Assembly: GCF_001953865.1 (NCBI RefSeq)
Contig: NZ_MQUQ01000020.1
Span: forward strand, 78,098-142,097
Direction: 5' to 3'
Length of the DNA: 64,000 nt
From: Amycolatopsis coloradensis
GTDB taxonomy: Bacteria; Actinomycetota; Actinomycetes; Mycobacteriales; Pseudonocardiaceae
Shown here: one piece after another, positions 6,728-16,159 of the stretch
How positions within the stretch are numbered: the first letter of the stretch is position 1
How the letters are laid out: each line of letters begins with the position of its first letter
Position numbers and translations under genes: made by a program
Notes under the pieces: generated by a model
Told to the model about the DNA's origin: nothing
Seen by the model: the letters and a program-made list of their open reading frames with translations, nothing else
Database searches by the model: none

Positions 6728-9367
6728 GTGGAAGCCAGCAAGCGCCAACGGCCGGGCTCGCCCACCACCATGGTGGGTGGGCGGACGGCTGCCACCGGGG
6801 GAACCCTGTCCGCTGTCGGCAGGCTGATCGAACGAGCGGACGCCCTGCACCTGAGGGCGCCCGAACTCGCTCTCGTCCTCGGGGAGCGCGCGGCCGCGCT
6901 CGCCGAGGCGGCCGGTGCCGACGAGCAGTGGATCCGCGCCGAGAGCCTCGTCGTGACCGCCCGGGTGCGGCTCGGTGGCCGTCCCAGGACGGTCGGCCGG
7001 GCGGTCGCCGCCCTGCGTGCCGCCGAGCACGCGGGGTACGGCGACATCGCGGCTCGGCTGAGGATCGACCTCGCGGTCTGCGCGCGCAGTGTCGGCATCC
7101 CGCTGACCGGGCTGGCCGCACTGCGTCCGCTGCTGGCGGATCCGTCGGTCTCACCGGCGCACCGGGCCGAGGCGATGTGTCACCTCGTCGGCTGCCTGGC
7201 GCAGTTCGGTCGCAAGACGGAGCTGGACCGGGTGCTCGCCGAGGCGGACAAGCTCGTGCTCGGCGACGGCTCGATGACGGCGGATTCACAGCTGCTGATC
7301 CGTGCGTTGCTGCGGGTCGGGGTGTCGGCGCACCGTCGTCGCCACGGCGACCTGACGTCGGCGGCCGATGCCGCGCGGACCGGGCTTGGCATGCTCGAAA
7401 AGCTCGGAAACCCCGACGACGACGGAGGTCTCGTCCGGATCCGGCTGATCCTGCAACTCGTCTGCACGTTGCTGGACCGGGGTGACACGGCGATGGCGAT
7501 GGAGGTCGCGCAGCCGATCCTCGACGCGCCCGTGCGGGCCGCCGGGATCTCGCCTGCCGCGTGGCTGCGGCTGGCGGTGGCCAGCCGCGTCCTGCTGCCC
7601 GCGGGATCCGGGGAAGCCGCGGGCATGCTCGTGCGCGAAGCGGTCGCCGGGACCGAGGGGCACAACCTGCACGCCGTCACGGCAAGGCTGTGGCTGGAAC
7701 TCGCGCAGATCGAGGAACGGCTCGGCCGGGCAGAGGAGGCCATCGGCTGCCTGCACCGGTCCCGTGCCGCCGAGCACCTGCACGCCCGCGCGCGCAGGCA
7801 GGCCTGCAACGTCCTCCTCGGGGAGTTCGGCGCGGCCGAGAACACCGCGGTCGACCTCGACGACGTCCTGCGGGTCGTCGCCGCGCGGTCGTCCGCTCCC
7901 GCGGCACCCGCGCCGGCTCCGGCGGAAGTGACCGCGGTGATGGCGCCGATCGACGAGGTGCCCCCGAAACGGGCCGCCGCCGAGTCTCCGGTTCGCCGTG
8001 AACCGCCGCAGCCCGTACGGCACAGCAGGCGGGCGGAGCCCGCGCCGGTGCGGCCCACCCCGGCCGAGCCTCCACGCCCCGCCGTGCCTCCGCTTCCGGC
8101 TGCACCTTCCGTGGCACCCGCGGTGGAAAAGACGGAAGCTCCGGTGCTCAAGCCGCCGTCGCGGCCGGAGCCGTCTCGTGAAGTCGCGGCGTCCGACAGC
8201 GATTGGCGTCGCCGGGTGCCGAAGAAACCTCGGCAACTCAAGCCGACGATCAGGTTCGAACCCAAGATCGAGCCCGCCGCGCCGAAACTGATGCCGCCGC
8301 CTCCGAAACCGGAGCCTGCGCCGCGCCCTGCGCCGGTAGCGCGTCCCGAGCCGGAGCCCGGGCGACGCAGCCGCCCGGAGGTGCCCGCCGCTCGCGAGAC
8401 CGCTCCGCGCGAGTCCACCCTTCGTGAGACCGCTCCTCGCGAGACGACCCTTCGTGAGACCGTTGGCCGCGAGCCCGTCGCTCCCGGCCCCTCGGTCTCC
8501 TGGCCCGAAACACCGATCCCGGCCGAGCGGCGGCGTCGACCCGAGGTACCCGTGCGTCACGAGGAGCCCGCACCCGTGCCCGCTCCGGAACCGGTTGTCC
8601 CGGAACTGCTTCTGGCTCCCGAACCCGCCGCCGAACCCCGGCCGCGGATCGCGGCGGAGGCCGAAGCGCCGCGTCCGCCGGGGACCGCCGCCCCGTTGTG
8701 GGAGAGCGACGAGTGGGCGGCCGAGGAGCGTGTCCGCCGGTCCGCCGCGCCCGTTTCGCGCACGACCAGGCACGACGCGGAACACGGTTCCGTGGCGGCG
8801 AAATCGGTGCTGGACCGGCTCGGGATCTCGAGCACCGGCGGACAGGGCGGTGGCCGTCGCCGGGCGGACAGCACCGGGGATTCTGTGCACCCCGAGCCCG
8901 TCGCCGAGGAACCCGCCGATACCGGACGTGCGGCCCGCCGGGAGCAGCCTCCGGTGGAGTACGCCGAACCCGCTGTCCCGCTCGCACCGCCGCCTCGGGA
9001 AGACCCGGCACCGTCGTTCGGGATCCAGCCCCCGGAAAGCACCCAGGAAAGCCCGCGGAAGGTCGCCAAGGAAGAGGTCCCGGAGCCGTGGCTGCCGCGC
9101 CTGCGGATGCCGCCGGCGCTGGACCCGTTGACCGACACCGGCTCTTGGCGGCCCATCACGCCGTTCCCGGAGAGCTACGCCCGCGCGATCGCGGAGGACG
9201 AGCCGCCGCCGGACGCCGGTCTCGCCGACCTGCTCGCCCGCGCGCTCGCCGAGCACCAGGCGGGGACCGCGAGTGCCGCCGCGCTCGTGAAACAACTCGG
9301 CTCCCCGGACTCGGGGAAGCGTCCGGTCAACGGCCGCGACCGGCATCGCACCAACGGAAGCGACTGA
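6728..9367 (+). CDS. Large protein: helical-repeat N-terminus, proline-rich C-terminus, unknown function
   Basis: The 879-residue product starts at GTG 6728, 16 bases after ettA. Residues ~30-380 are alanine/leucine-rich helices with a TPR-like spacing (ALVLGERAAALAEAAG, WLRLAVASRVLLPAG, ARLWLELAQIEERLGRAEEA). Residues ~390-800 are low complexity, rich in P, E, A and R, with a run of near-identical RETAPRE/RETTLRE units around 565-585. No catalytic motif or membrane helix is visible. The close spacing suggests co-transcription with ettA. M. tuberculosis, as I recall it, has no gene at this position. A scaffold or regulatory role is only a guess. Confidence 0.75.
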   Translation: MEASKRQRPGSPTTMVGGRTAATGGTLSAVGRLIERADALHLRAPELALVLGERAAALAEAAGADEQWIRAESLVVTARVRLGGRPRTVGRAVAALRAAEHAGYGDIAARLRIDLAVCARSVGIPLTGLAALRPLLADPSVSPAHRAEAMCHLVGCLAQFGRKTELDRVLAEADKLVLGDGSMTADSQLLIRALLRVGVSAHRRRHGDLTSAADAARTGLGMLEKLGNPDDDGGLVRIRLILQLVCTLLDRGDTAMAMEVAQPILDAPVRAAGISPAAWLRLAVASRVLLPAGSGEAAGMLVREAVAGTEGHNLHAVTARLWLELAQIEERLGRAEEAIGCLHRSRAAEHLHARARRQACNVLLGEFGAAENTAVDLDDVLRVVAARSSAPAAPAPAPAEVTAVMAPIDEVPPKRAAAESPVRREPPQPVRHSRRAEPAPVRPTPAEPPRPAVPPLPAAPSVAPAVEKTEAPVLKPPSRPEPSREVAASDSDWRRRVPKKPRQLKPTIRFEPKIEPAAPKLMPPPPKPEPAPRPAPVARPEPEPGRRSRPEVPAARETAPRESTLRETAPRETTLRETVGREPVAPGPSVSWPETPIPAERRRRPEVPVRHEEPAPVPAPEPVVPELLLAPEPAAEPRPRIAAEAEAPRPPGTAAPLWESDEWAAEERVRRSAAPVSRTTRHDAEHGSVAAKSVLDRLGISSTGGQGGGRRRADSTGDSVHPEPVAEEPADTGRAARREQPPVEYAEPAVPLAPPPREDPAPSFGIQPPESTQESPRKVAKEEVPEPWLPRLRMPPALDPLTDTGSWRPITPFPESYARAIAEDEPPPDAGLADLLARALAEHQAGTASAAALVKQLGSPDSGKRPVNGRDRHRTNGSD

Positions 9368-9709
9368 CCGCGAGAGCAAAGGTCCCTTGCTTCGGAGTCG
9401 GAGCAAGCCCAAGCCTGACTTGAACGATTCAGTCGGCCCGGTGAGGCAGCCCTTCGTTCGTCCGATCGGCGAGGGGTGCTGGTCACCCCCGTGCGGCAGG
9501 GGCTGGAGAGGGCCGGACAGACCGGCTATGTGACCCGTCAGTAGCTGAACCGATCACGGCGATTCCGGTATCTGAGCAGGGAAATCTTCGACGGGTGGGA
9601 AGGACCCGGCCTTGTGGAGCCGACTGTCAGGAGCTGTAGGTTGGGTCTGGGCCGGTACAGAGTCGTGCCGGTCGCGGTGTCAATCTCGCTACAGTGGAGA
9701 GTTGCCTCA
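9368..9709. other. 342-bp leader region before gdh
   Basis: No gene is supported here. A weak hairpin lies at its start (9386-9407). TTGTGG at 9612 with TAGGTT at 9637 is a poor promoter candidate. A GGAGAG ribosome site precedes the gdh ATG. The rest shows no recognisable structure. Confidence 0.5.
9386..9407. terminator. Weak hairpin after the 879-residue gene
   Basis: CTTGCTTC and GGAGCAAG form an eight-pair stem with one wobble pair and a six-base loop, 19 bases past the stop. It may end transcription from ettA and its partner gene. Confidence 0.4.
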
Positions 9710-12700
9710 ATGAGCTCGACGGGAGTCTCGTCCCCGCCCGGAAAAGATGTCGGCACCGAAGAGGGCGCCCGGCGCCGGTCGGCGAACCCGGAGCAGATCC
9801 GGGACGACCTGATCGACGCCGCCGCGGCGTACGCCCCGGAGATCGGCGACCTGATCCGCCTGTACTACCGGCACATCCCCGCTGAAGAGATCCTCGGTGA
9901 CGACCCGGTCGACCTCGTCGGCGCCGTCCGTTCGCACCTCCAGCTGGCCAAGGACCGGATGCCCGGCCGTCCCGCCGTGCGCCTGCTGAACCCGACGGGT
10001 CCGGAAGACGGCTGGACGCGTGAGGCCACCGTCGTGCAGGTCGTCACGGACGACATGCCCTACCTCGTGGATTCCGTCGCGGCCGAGTTCGCCCGTGACG
10101 GGGTGCAGGTGCAGCGCATCGTGCACCCGATCGTCGTGGTCAGCCGCGATCTGACCGGCGAGTTGCTGGCGGTCCACCCGGACGCCGACCCGGCCGAGCC
10201 GCCCTCGAATTCGGCGGCCGAATCTTGGATGTACATCGAGATCGACCTGGTGACCGACCCGCACCGCGCTCGCGAGCTGGACAACCGGCTCTCGTCGGTG
10301 CTGGGTGACGTGCGCGAGGTCGTCGAAGACACCGACAAGATGGCGGAGACGGCGCGTCGTCTCGCCGACGAGCTGGACGCGAACCCGCCGAAGCTGTCCT
10401 CGCGCGAGGTCGCCGAAGGCGCCCGGCTGTTGCGCTGGCTCGCCGACGGTCACTTCACCTTCCTCGGCTACCGCCGCTACGAGCTGATCGACAATCCGCA
10501 TCCCGACAGCGACGAGCCGGCCTTGCGTGCGGTGCTCGCGACCGGGCTGGGTGTGCTGCGGCAGGACAGCCTGGCCGCGCGCAGCCTCACCGCCGGTCCC
10601 GACACGGCGGCGTCCGCGCTCGCGCCGACGCTGCTGGTGCTGACCCAGGCCAGCGCGCCGTCCACGGTGCACCGGCCGGTCTACCCGTACTACGTCGGCG
10701 TGAAGACGTTCGACGACAAGGGAGACGTCACCGGCGAACACCGTTTCCTCGGCATGTTCACCACCACCGCCCTGCACGAGAACGTGCTGGACATCCCGGT
10801 GGTGTGCAACCGGGTCCGCGAGGTCATCCACCGCGCCGGCTTCCCGATGGAGTCCTTCTCCGGCCAGCGGATGCTCGAAGTGCTGCAGAACTGGCCGCGT
10901 GCGGACCTGTTCTCGGCCGACACCGACTCGCTGTACTCCACGACGACCGGCGCGATCACACTGTCGGATCGCAGACGCCTGCGGCTGTTCCTGCGCCGTG
11001 ACCCGTACGGCCGCTTCTACTCGTGCCTCGTGTACCTCCCGCGCGACCGCTACACGACCCGTTCGCGGCTCGCGATGCAGGAGGTCCTGCTCGAAGAGCT
11101 CGAAGGCACGCAACTGGAATACAGCGCGCGCATCGGGGAGACCGTGCTCGCGCAGGTGCATTTCATCGTGCACACCGATCCCTCGCAGTGGTCGGAGCCG
11201 GACACCCTGCGCATCCAGGAACGGCTCAACGAAGCCGTGCGTGGCTGGGACGACCGGATGGTCGAGGCGATCCTCGCCGAGCGCCGCGAGCGCGCCGGCG
11301 ACAGCGGCGTCGCGATCGGCCTGCTGGGCGAGGAGTCCGCGGGCGAACAAGGTCAGCGGTTCGCCGCCGTGTTCCCCGAGGGCTACAAGGAGGACTTCAG
11401 CGCGCTCGAAGCGCTCGCCGATCTCCGTGCCTTGGAGTCGCTGACCGACGAGGGCGACCTCTCGATGTCGTTCTACCTGCCCGCCGACGCCGAGCCGGGG
11501 GACCGGCGCTTCAAGCTGTACCTGCGCGGCGAGGGCGTCACCCTCTCCCAGGTGCTCCCGGTCCTGCAGCGGATGGGCGTGGAGGTCGTCGACGAGCGGC
11601 CGTACGAACTGCGCCGCGAGGACGGCGGCCGGTCGTGGATCTACGACTTCGGCCTGCGGATCGACCCGCAGGTGCTCGACCACGCCGATCACGACCTCCG
11701 CACCCGCTTCCAGGACGCGTTCCACGCCGCCTGGCGCGGCGACTGCGAGGTCGACGGCTTCAACGGTCTCGTCCTGCGCGCCGGGCTCACCTGGCGCCAG
11801 GCGGCCATCCTGCGGGCGTACTCGCGGTACCTGCGCCAGACCAAGATCCCGTTCTCGCAGGAGTACATCGAGAACACCGTCCTCGCGCACACGGACATCG
11901 CCACCGCGCTGGTGCGGCTGTTCGAGACCCGCTTCGACCTCTCGCTCGGCACCGAGGTCCGCGCGTCGCAGACCGATCAGCTCACCGCCGAGATCGGCAG
12001 GCTGGTCGACGAGGTGACCAGCCTCGACGAGGACCGGATCCTGCGACGGCTGATGGCGGTCATCCTCGCCACGCTGCGCACGAATTACCACGTGACCGAC
12101 GAGGAGGGAAACTCCCGGCAATACCTGGCGCTCAAGCTCGACCCGAGCGCGGTGCCCGAGCTGCCCGAGCCGCGGCCGAAGTACGAGATCTTCGTGTACG
12201 CGCCCCGGATCGAGGGTGTGCACCTGCGTTTCGGTGACGTCGCGCGTGGTGGCCTGCGGTGGTCCGACCGCCGGGAGGATTTCCGCACGGAGATCCTCGG
12301 CCTGGTCAAAGCACAGGCGGTCAAGAACGCGGTCATCGTGCCGGTGGGCGCGAAGGGCGGCTTCGTCGTGAAGCGCCCGCCGACGGCGACCGGTGACCCG
12401 GGCCTGGACCGTGACGCCCAGCTGAACGAGGGCATCGCCTGCTACCGGATGTTCATCTCGGGCCTGCTGGACGTCACCGACAACCGCGTCGAGGGCAAGA
12501 CCGTGCCTGCCCCGGGTGTGGTCCGCCACGACGGTGACGACAGCTACCTCGTGGTCGCGGCGGACAAGGGCACCGCGAAGTTCTCCGACATCGCGAACGA
12601 GGTCTCGGCGCACTACAACTTCTGGCTCGGCGACGCCTTCGCTTCCGGTGGCTCGGTCGGCTACGACCACAAGGCCATGGGCATCACCGCGAAGGGTGCT

Positions 12701-14683
12701 TGGGAGAGCGTCAAGCGCAACTTCCGCGAGCTGGGCAAGGACACCCAGACCGAGGACTTCACCGTCGTCGGCATCGGCGACATGATGGGTGACGTCTTCG
12801 GCAACGGCATGCTGCTCTCGGAGCACATCCGGCTCGTGGCCGCCTTCAACCACCTGCACATCTTCCTCGACCCGAACCCGGATTCGGCGACCTCGTTCAC
12901 CGAGCGCCGACGGCTGTTCGACCTGCCGCGTTCGTCGTGGGAGGACTACGACCGCTCCCTGATCAGCGAGGGCGGCGGAATCTACTCGCGGTCGGCGAAG
13001 ACGATCCCGATCAGCCCGCAGGTCCGCGAAGCACTCGGACTCGGCGAGGACGTCACCGCGCTGGCCCCGAGCGACCTCATGCAGGCGATCCTGCTGGCCC
13101 CGGTCGAACTGCTGTGGAACGGTGGCATCGGCACCTACGTCAAGGCCGAGAACGAGACCCACGCGGACGCGGGCGACAAGGCCAACGACGCCCTGCGCGT
13201 CAACGGGAACCAGCTCCGCGTCAAGGTCGTCGGCGAGGGCGGGAACCTCGGGCTGACGCAGCTCGGCCGGATCGAGTTCGCCCGCAACGGCGGCAAGATC
13301 AACACTGACGCGCTGGACAACTCGGCGGGCGTCGACTGCTCCGACCACGAGGTCAACATCAAGATCCTGCTGGACCACCTGGTCTCGTCCGGATCGCTGG
13401 GTGCCGAGCAGCGCAACGAACTGCTGGAGCAGATGACCGACGAGGTCGGCGAGCTGGTGCTCGCCGACAACTACCGGCAGAACGCCGTGCTCGGCGTCAG
13501 CCGGGCGCACGCCGGGCCGATGGTCTCGGTGCATCAGCGGCTCGTCGCGGCACTGGTCGCCAAGGGCGCCTTCGACCGCAAGCTCGAGGCGCTGCCGAGT
13601 TCGGCGGAGTTCCGCGCGCTGGAGAAGGCGGGCGAGGGCCTCACCTCGCCGGAACTGGCGACGCTGCTCGCGCACGTCAAGCTGGACCTCAAGGACGAGT
13701 TGCTGGCGAGCGAGCTGCCGGACTCGGAGGTGTTCTCGCGTCGTCTGCCCGAGTACTTCCCGAAGCCGCTTCGGGAGCGCTTCGGCGACGCGATCTTCCA
13801 GCACCCGCTGAAGCGCGAAATCATCACGACGATGGTGGCCAACGAGGTCGTCGACGGCGCCGGGATTTCCTACGTCTTCCGCCTGATGGAGGAGATGAAC
13901 GCGACCGCGACCGACGCCGTCCGCGCGTACGCCGTGGTCACCCACGTGTACGACCTGCCCTCGCTGTGGGCGCAGATCGACGCGCTGGACAACGTCGTGC
14001 CGACCGAGGTCGCGGACGAGATGATGCTGGAGACCCGCAGGCTGCTCGACCGGGCCGCCCGCTGGTTCCTCACCAACCGGCCGCAGCCCCTCGCCCCGCT
14101 CGCGGAGATCAACCGGTTCGGCCGGGTCGTCGGCGAGCTGGCCCCCAGGGCGCACGAGCTGCTTCGCGGTGTCGAGTGCGCTTCGGTGGACGCGAACACC
14201 GCGCGACTGGTGGGGAAGGGCGTCCCGGCGGAACTGGCGGAGCGCGTGGCACTCCTGCTGCACACCTTCGGCCTGCTCGACATCACAGACGTCGCGGAGA
14301 TGGCCGAGCAGCAGGCGGGGATCGACGCGGTGCACACGCCGTGGGAGACCGCGGGCCTGTACTACGCGCTGTCGGACCACCTCGGCATCGACAAGATGCT
14401 GACGTCGATCAGCGGCCTCGAACGCGGCAACCGCTGGCACGCGCTCGCGCGGCTGGCGCTGCGGGACGACGTGTACGGCTCGCTGCGGGCGATCACCCTG
14501 GACGCGTTGAAGTACAGCGATTCGGGCACCGGCCCGGACGAGAAGATCGCGCACTGGGAAAAGGCGAACGCTTCACGGTTGCAGCGGGCCCGCGTCGCGC
14601 TGGACGAGATCAGCCAGTTCGGCAAACTCGACCTGGCGACGCTGTCGGTGGCGGCGAGGCAGATCCGGAGCACGGTGAGGTAG
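9710..14683 (+). CDS. gdh: NAD-specific glutamate dehydrogenase, large (180 kDa class)
   Basis: About 1657 residues, matching the ~1620-1650 residues of the L_180 class known from Streptomyces clavuligerus and M. tuberculosis Rv2476c. The enzyme converts glutamate and NAD to 2-oxoglutarate and ammonium. The catalytic region has RGGLRWSDRREDFRTE, VGAKGGFVVK (substrate lysine) and, later, GEGGNLGLTQLGR in the NAD domain. The long N-terminal half is regulatory with ACT-like parts (EGYKEDFSALEALADL). ATG 9710 is chosen because GGAGAG precedes it and M-S-S-T fits; the frame opens 96 bases earlier without such a site. Its TAG overlaps the next GTG. Confidence 0.95.
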   Translation: MSSTGVSSPPGKDVGTEEGARRRSANPEQIRDDLIDAAAAYAPEIGDLIRLYYRHIPAEEILGDDPVDLVGAVRSHLQLAKDRMPGRPAVRLLNPTGPEDGWTREATVVQVVTDDMPYLVDSVAAEFARDGVQVQRIVHPIVVVSRDLTGELLAVHPDADPAEPPSNSAAESWMYIEIDLVTDPHRARELDNRLSSVLGDVREVVEDTDKMAETARRLADELDANPPKLSSREVAEGARLLRWLADGHFTFLGYRRYELIDNPHPDSDEPALRAVLATGLGVLRQDSLAARSLTAGPDTAASALAPTLLVLTQASAPSTVHRPVYPYYVGVKTFDDKGDVTGEHRFLGMFTTTALHENVLDIPVVCNRVREVIHRAGFPMESFSGQRMLEVLQNWPRADLFSADTDSLYSTTTGAITLSDRRRLRLFLRRDPYGRFYSCLVYLPRDRYTTRSRLAMQEVLLEELEGTQLEYSARIGETVLAQVHFIVHTDPSQWSEPDTLRIQERLNEAVRGWDDRMVEAILAERRERAGDSGVAIGLLGEESAGEQGQRFAAVFPEGYKEDFSALEALADLRALESLTDEGDLSMSFYLPADAEPGDRRFKLYLRGEGVTLSQVLPVLQRMGVEVVDERPYELRREDGGRSWIYDFGLRIDPQVLDHADHDLRTRFQDAFHAAWRGDCEVDGFNGLVLRAGLTWRQAAILRAYSRYLRQTKIPFSQEYIENTVLAHTDIATALVRLFETRFDLSLGTEVRASQTDQLTAEIGRLVDEVTSLDEDRILRRLMAVILATLRTNYHVTDEEGNSRQYLALKLDPSAVPELPEPRPKYEIFVYAPRIEGVHLRFGDVARGGLRWSDRREDFRTEILGLVKAQAVKNAVIVPVGAKGGFVVKRPPTATGDPGLDRDAQLNEGIACYRMFISGLLDVTDNRVEGKTVPAPGVVRHDGDDSYLVVAADKGTAKFSDIANEVSAHYNFWLGDAFASGGSVGYDHKAMGITAKGAWESVKRNFRELGKDTQTEDFTVVGIGDMMGDVFGNGMLLSEHIRLVAAFNHLHIFLDPNPDSATSFTERRRLFDLPRSSWEDYDRSLISEGGGIYSRSAKTIPISPQVREALGLGEDVTALAPSDLMQAILLAPVELLWNGGIGTYVKAENETHADAGDKANDALRVNGNQLRVKVVGEGGNLGLTQLGRIEFARNGGKINTDALDNSAGVDCSDHEVNIKILLDHLVSSGSLGAEQRNELLEQMTDEVGELVLADNYRQNAVLGVSRAHAGPMVSVHQRLVAALVAKGAFDRKLEALPSSAEFRALEKAGEGLTSPELATLLAHVKLDLKDELLASELPDSEVFSRRLPEYFPKPLRERFGDAIFQHPLKREIITTMVANEVVDGAGISYVFRLMEEMNATATDAVRAYAVVTHVYDLPSLWAQIDALDNVVPTEVADEMMLETRRLLDRAARWFLTNRPQPLAPLAEINRFGRVVGELAPRAHELLRGVECASVDANTARLVGKGVPAELAERVALLLHTFGLLDITDVAEMAEQQAGIDAVHTPWETAGLYYALSDHLGIDKMLTSISGLERGNRWHALARLALRDDVYGSLRAITLDALKYSDSGTGPDEKIAHWEKANASRLQRARVALDEISQFGKLDLATLSVAARQIRSTVR

Positions 14684-15102
14684 TGAGCTACATTTCCCTG
14701 ATCCGGCCGCGCTGGTCGGATATGGACGTCTACGGGCACGTCAACCACGCGAACCTGGTGACCCTGCTCGAAGAGGCACGGATTCCCCTCTTGTTCGGGG
14801 ACGCCGTCCGGGCCGGGCTCACCGAACTGCCCAAGGGCATCGTGGTGGTGAAGCTGGCCGTTCATTACCGTTCGCCGATCGTGGTGTCCGATCAGGACAT
14901 CCGGGTGGAGATCTCGTTGAAGGACTTGAAGCACGCCAGCTTCACCCTCGGCTACCGAGTGCACAGCGGGCCCGCCGAGGCCGACAAGGTCGCGGTCACC
15001 GCGGAGACGGTGCTCGCGCCGTTCGACACCGGGTCGGAGCGGCCCCGCCGGCTGACCGAGGACGAACGCGCCTTCCTGGAGAAGGGGTTCGCGGATGCCT
15101 GA
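14683..15102 (+). CDS. Acyl-CoA thioesterase, hotdog fold (Rv2475c-like)
   Basis: The 139-residue protein begins MSYISLIRPRWSDMDVYGHVNHANLVTLLEEAR, the signature of 4-hydroxybenzoyl-CoA-type thioesterases. DMDVYGHVNHANL contains the catalytic Asp and the turn onto the long hotdog helix. GTG 14683 shares one base with the gdh stop (TAGTG), which implies translational coupling. Rv2475c, next to gdh in M. tuberculosis, is of the same kind. The acyl substrate is unknown. Confidence 0.88.
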   Translation: MSYISLIRPRWSDMDVYGHVNHANLVTLLEEARIPLLFGDAVRAGLTELPKGIVVVKLAVHYRSPIVVSDQDIRVEISLKDLKHASFTLGYRVHSGPAEADKVAVTAETVLAPFDTGSERPRRLTEDERAFLEKGFADA

Positions 15103-15730
15103 GCTCGTCATCCCGGACGCGGGCGACCGCGAAACGCTCGGCGCGTTCGTGGCCAGGGCGGTCCGGCTCGACCAGAACACGCTGGTGCGGTTGCGGCAGC
15201 GTGGTGACGGCGTCGTCGAGGCGTGGAGCGCGACCCCGTTCGAGGTCCTCGCCACCAGGGCGGTCGCCGGCGACGTCACGCCGTCGGACGTCACGGTGTC
15301 CGGGAACGAGCTGCTCGCCGCGCTGACCATCGCGGGCGGCGAACGGATGGATCCGGGCCCGGCCCGCGACCTGATGTGGCACTCCGAACTGCCCGCCTCC
15401 GGACGCTGGCAGCTGGTGGACGAACTGCCGGCGACGGTGATCTCCGAACTGGCCGATCGCGGTGTCACGCTGGCCAGGGACAACGTCGGCCCGCACGGCA
15501 ATCCGCCCGCTTCGCTGATGGACCAGGCGGTGCTCACCGTTTCGGGCAACGAGCTGGAGATCAAGGTCCAGATGCGGTGCCTGTTCGCGTTGTCCGGGAT
15601 GGGTTTCGTGGACTCGTCGATCGACGGCGACGTCGTCCGCGTCACCGCGACGGATTCGTGGATGCGCATCGACGCCCGGTACGGCGCCGTCCTCAAACGC
15701 CGTCACGCGCTCCTGCCACTGCTGTTCTGA
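15095..15730 (+). CDS. Conserved hypothetical protein (Rv2474c-like)
   Basis: 211 residues, with ATG at 15095 overlapping the thioesterase gene by eight bases, so it is in the gdh operon. No signal peptide, membrane helix or catalytic motif is visible. It is a mixed alpha/beta sequence with two related segments (SDVTVSGNELLAALTI and QAVLTVSGNELEIKVQM), which suggests an internal duplication. It occupies the place of Rv2474c after the thioesterase. Function unknown. Confidence 0.8.
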   Translation: MPELVIPDAGDRETLGAFVARAVRLDQNTLVRLRQRGDGVVEAWSATPFEVLATRAVAGDVTPSDVTVSGNELLAALTIAGGERMDPGPARDLMWHSELPASGRWQLVDELPATVISELADRGVTLARDNVGPHGNPPASLMDQAVLTVSGNELEIKVQMRCLFALSGMGFVDSSIDGDVVRVTATDSWMRIDARYGAVLKRRHALLPLLF

Positions 15731-15792
15731 CAGGTTCCTTACGCTTCGGGCCGCGGGTGGTTTCCGGCCGCCCGCGGTGTCAGGCTGTCCCC

Positions 15793-16083
15793 ATGAGCGA
15801 CAGTGTCCCTCGCGACGCCGGTAAGGACGAGGAAGACCCGACCGCGGACTTCCTCGCCGAGGTCCGGCCGGAGGAGACGCCGTGGCGGACCGAGCGCCCG
15901 CCGGGTGAGGAGGCGCCGGAACGCGCCGAACGCCCGGAGAAGTGGAGCCGGGCGAAATCGGCCGGACGGGCCGCGGCGAAAGCGGCGCCCTACGTCCAGG
16001 CCGCCGCGCTGGCGACCTGGATCGTCTCGGGCACCCTCGACGACTCCGGCGACGGCGACCTGGGCTCCTCCGGTGACGCCTGA
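15793..16083 (+). CDS. Small charged hypothetical protein
   Basis: 96 residues from ATG 15793. The first 55 are acidic and proline-rich (EEDPTADFLAEVRPEE). A basic, alanine-rich stretch follows (SRAKSAGRAAAKAAPYVQAAALATWIV) that could be an amphipathic or membrane-touching helix, and the end is acidic and glycine-rich. The ribosome site is weak. A long palindrome follows three bases after the stop, which supports a real gene end here. Function unknown. Confidence 0.55.
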   Translation: MSDSVPRDAGKDEEDPTADFLAEVRPEETPWRTERPPGEEAPERAERPEKWSRAKSAGRAAAKAAPYVQAAALATWIVSGTLDDSGDGDLGSSGDA

Positions 16084-16085
16084 CC

Positions 16086-16152
16086 CCGCGTTTCGTCCTC
16101 TGGTTGCGGTAGTTGGCGACGCGAACTACCGCAACCAGAGGACGAAACGCGG
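16086..16152. terminator. Long perfect palindrome, family P1 copy 1
   Basis: Two 29-base arms (16086-16114 and 16124-16152) pair perfectly around a nine-base loop. It lies between convergent genes, three bases after one stop and seven before the other, so it probably ends both transcripts. The left arm is almost identical to another palindrome at 58087, differing by one base pair that is compensated in the right arm. Confidence 0.8.
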
Positions 16153-16159
16153 AGGAGGC

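Noticed and set aside
9707..14554. 1615-codon minus-strand frame opposite gdh
   Set aside because: It mirrors a well-identified dehydrogenase. High GC leaves the opposite frame free of stops, and the product is Arg/Val/Asp-rich with no family features.
16086..16152. Palindrome taken as insertion-sequence ends
   Set aside because: The arms are contiguous around a nine-base loop with no transposase or target duplication.
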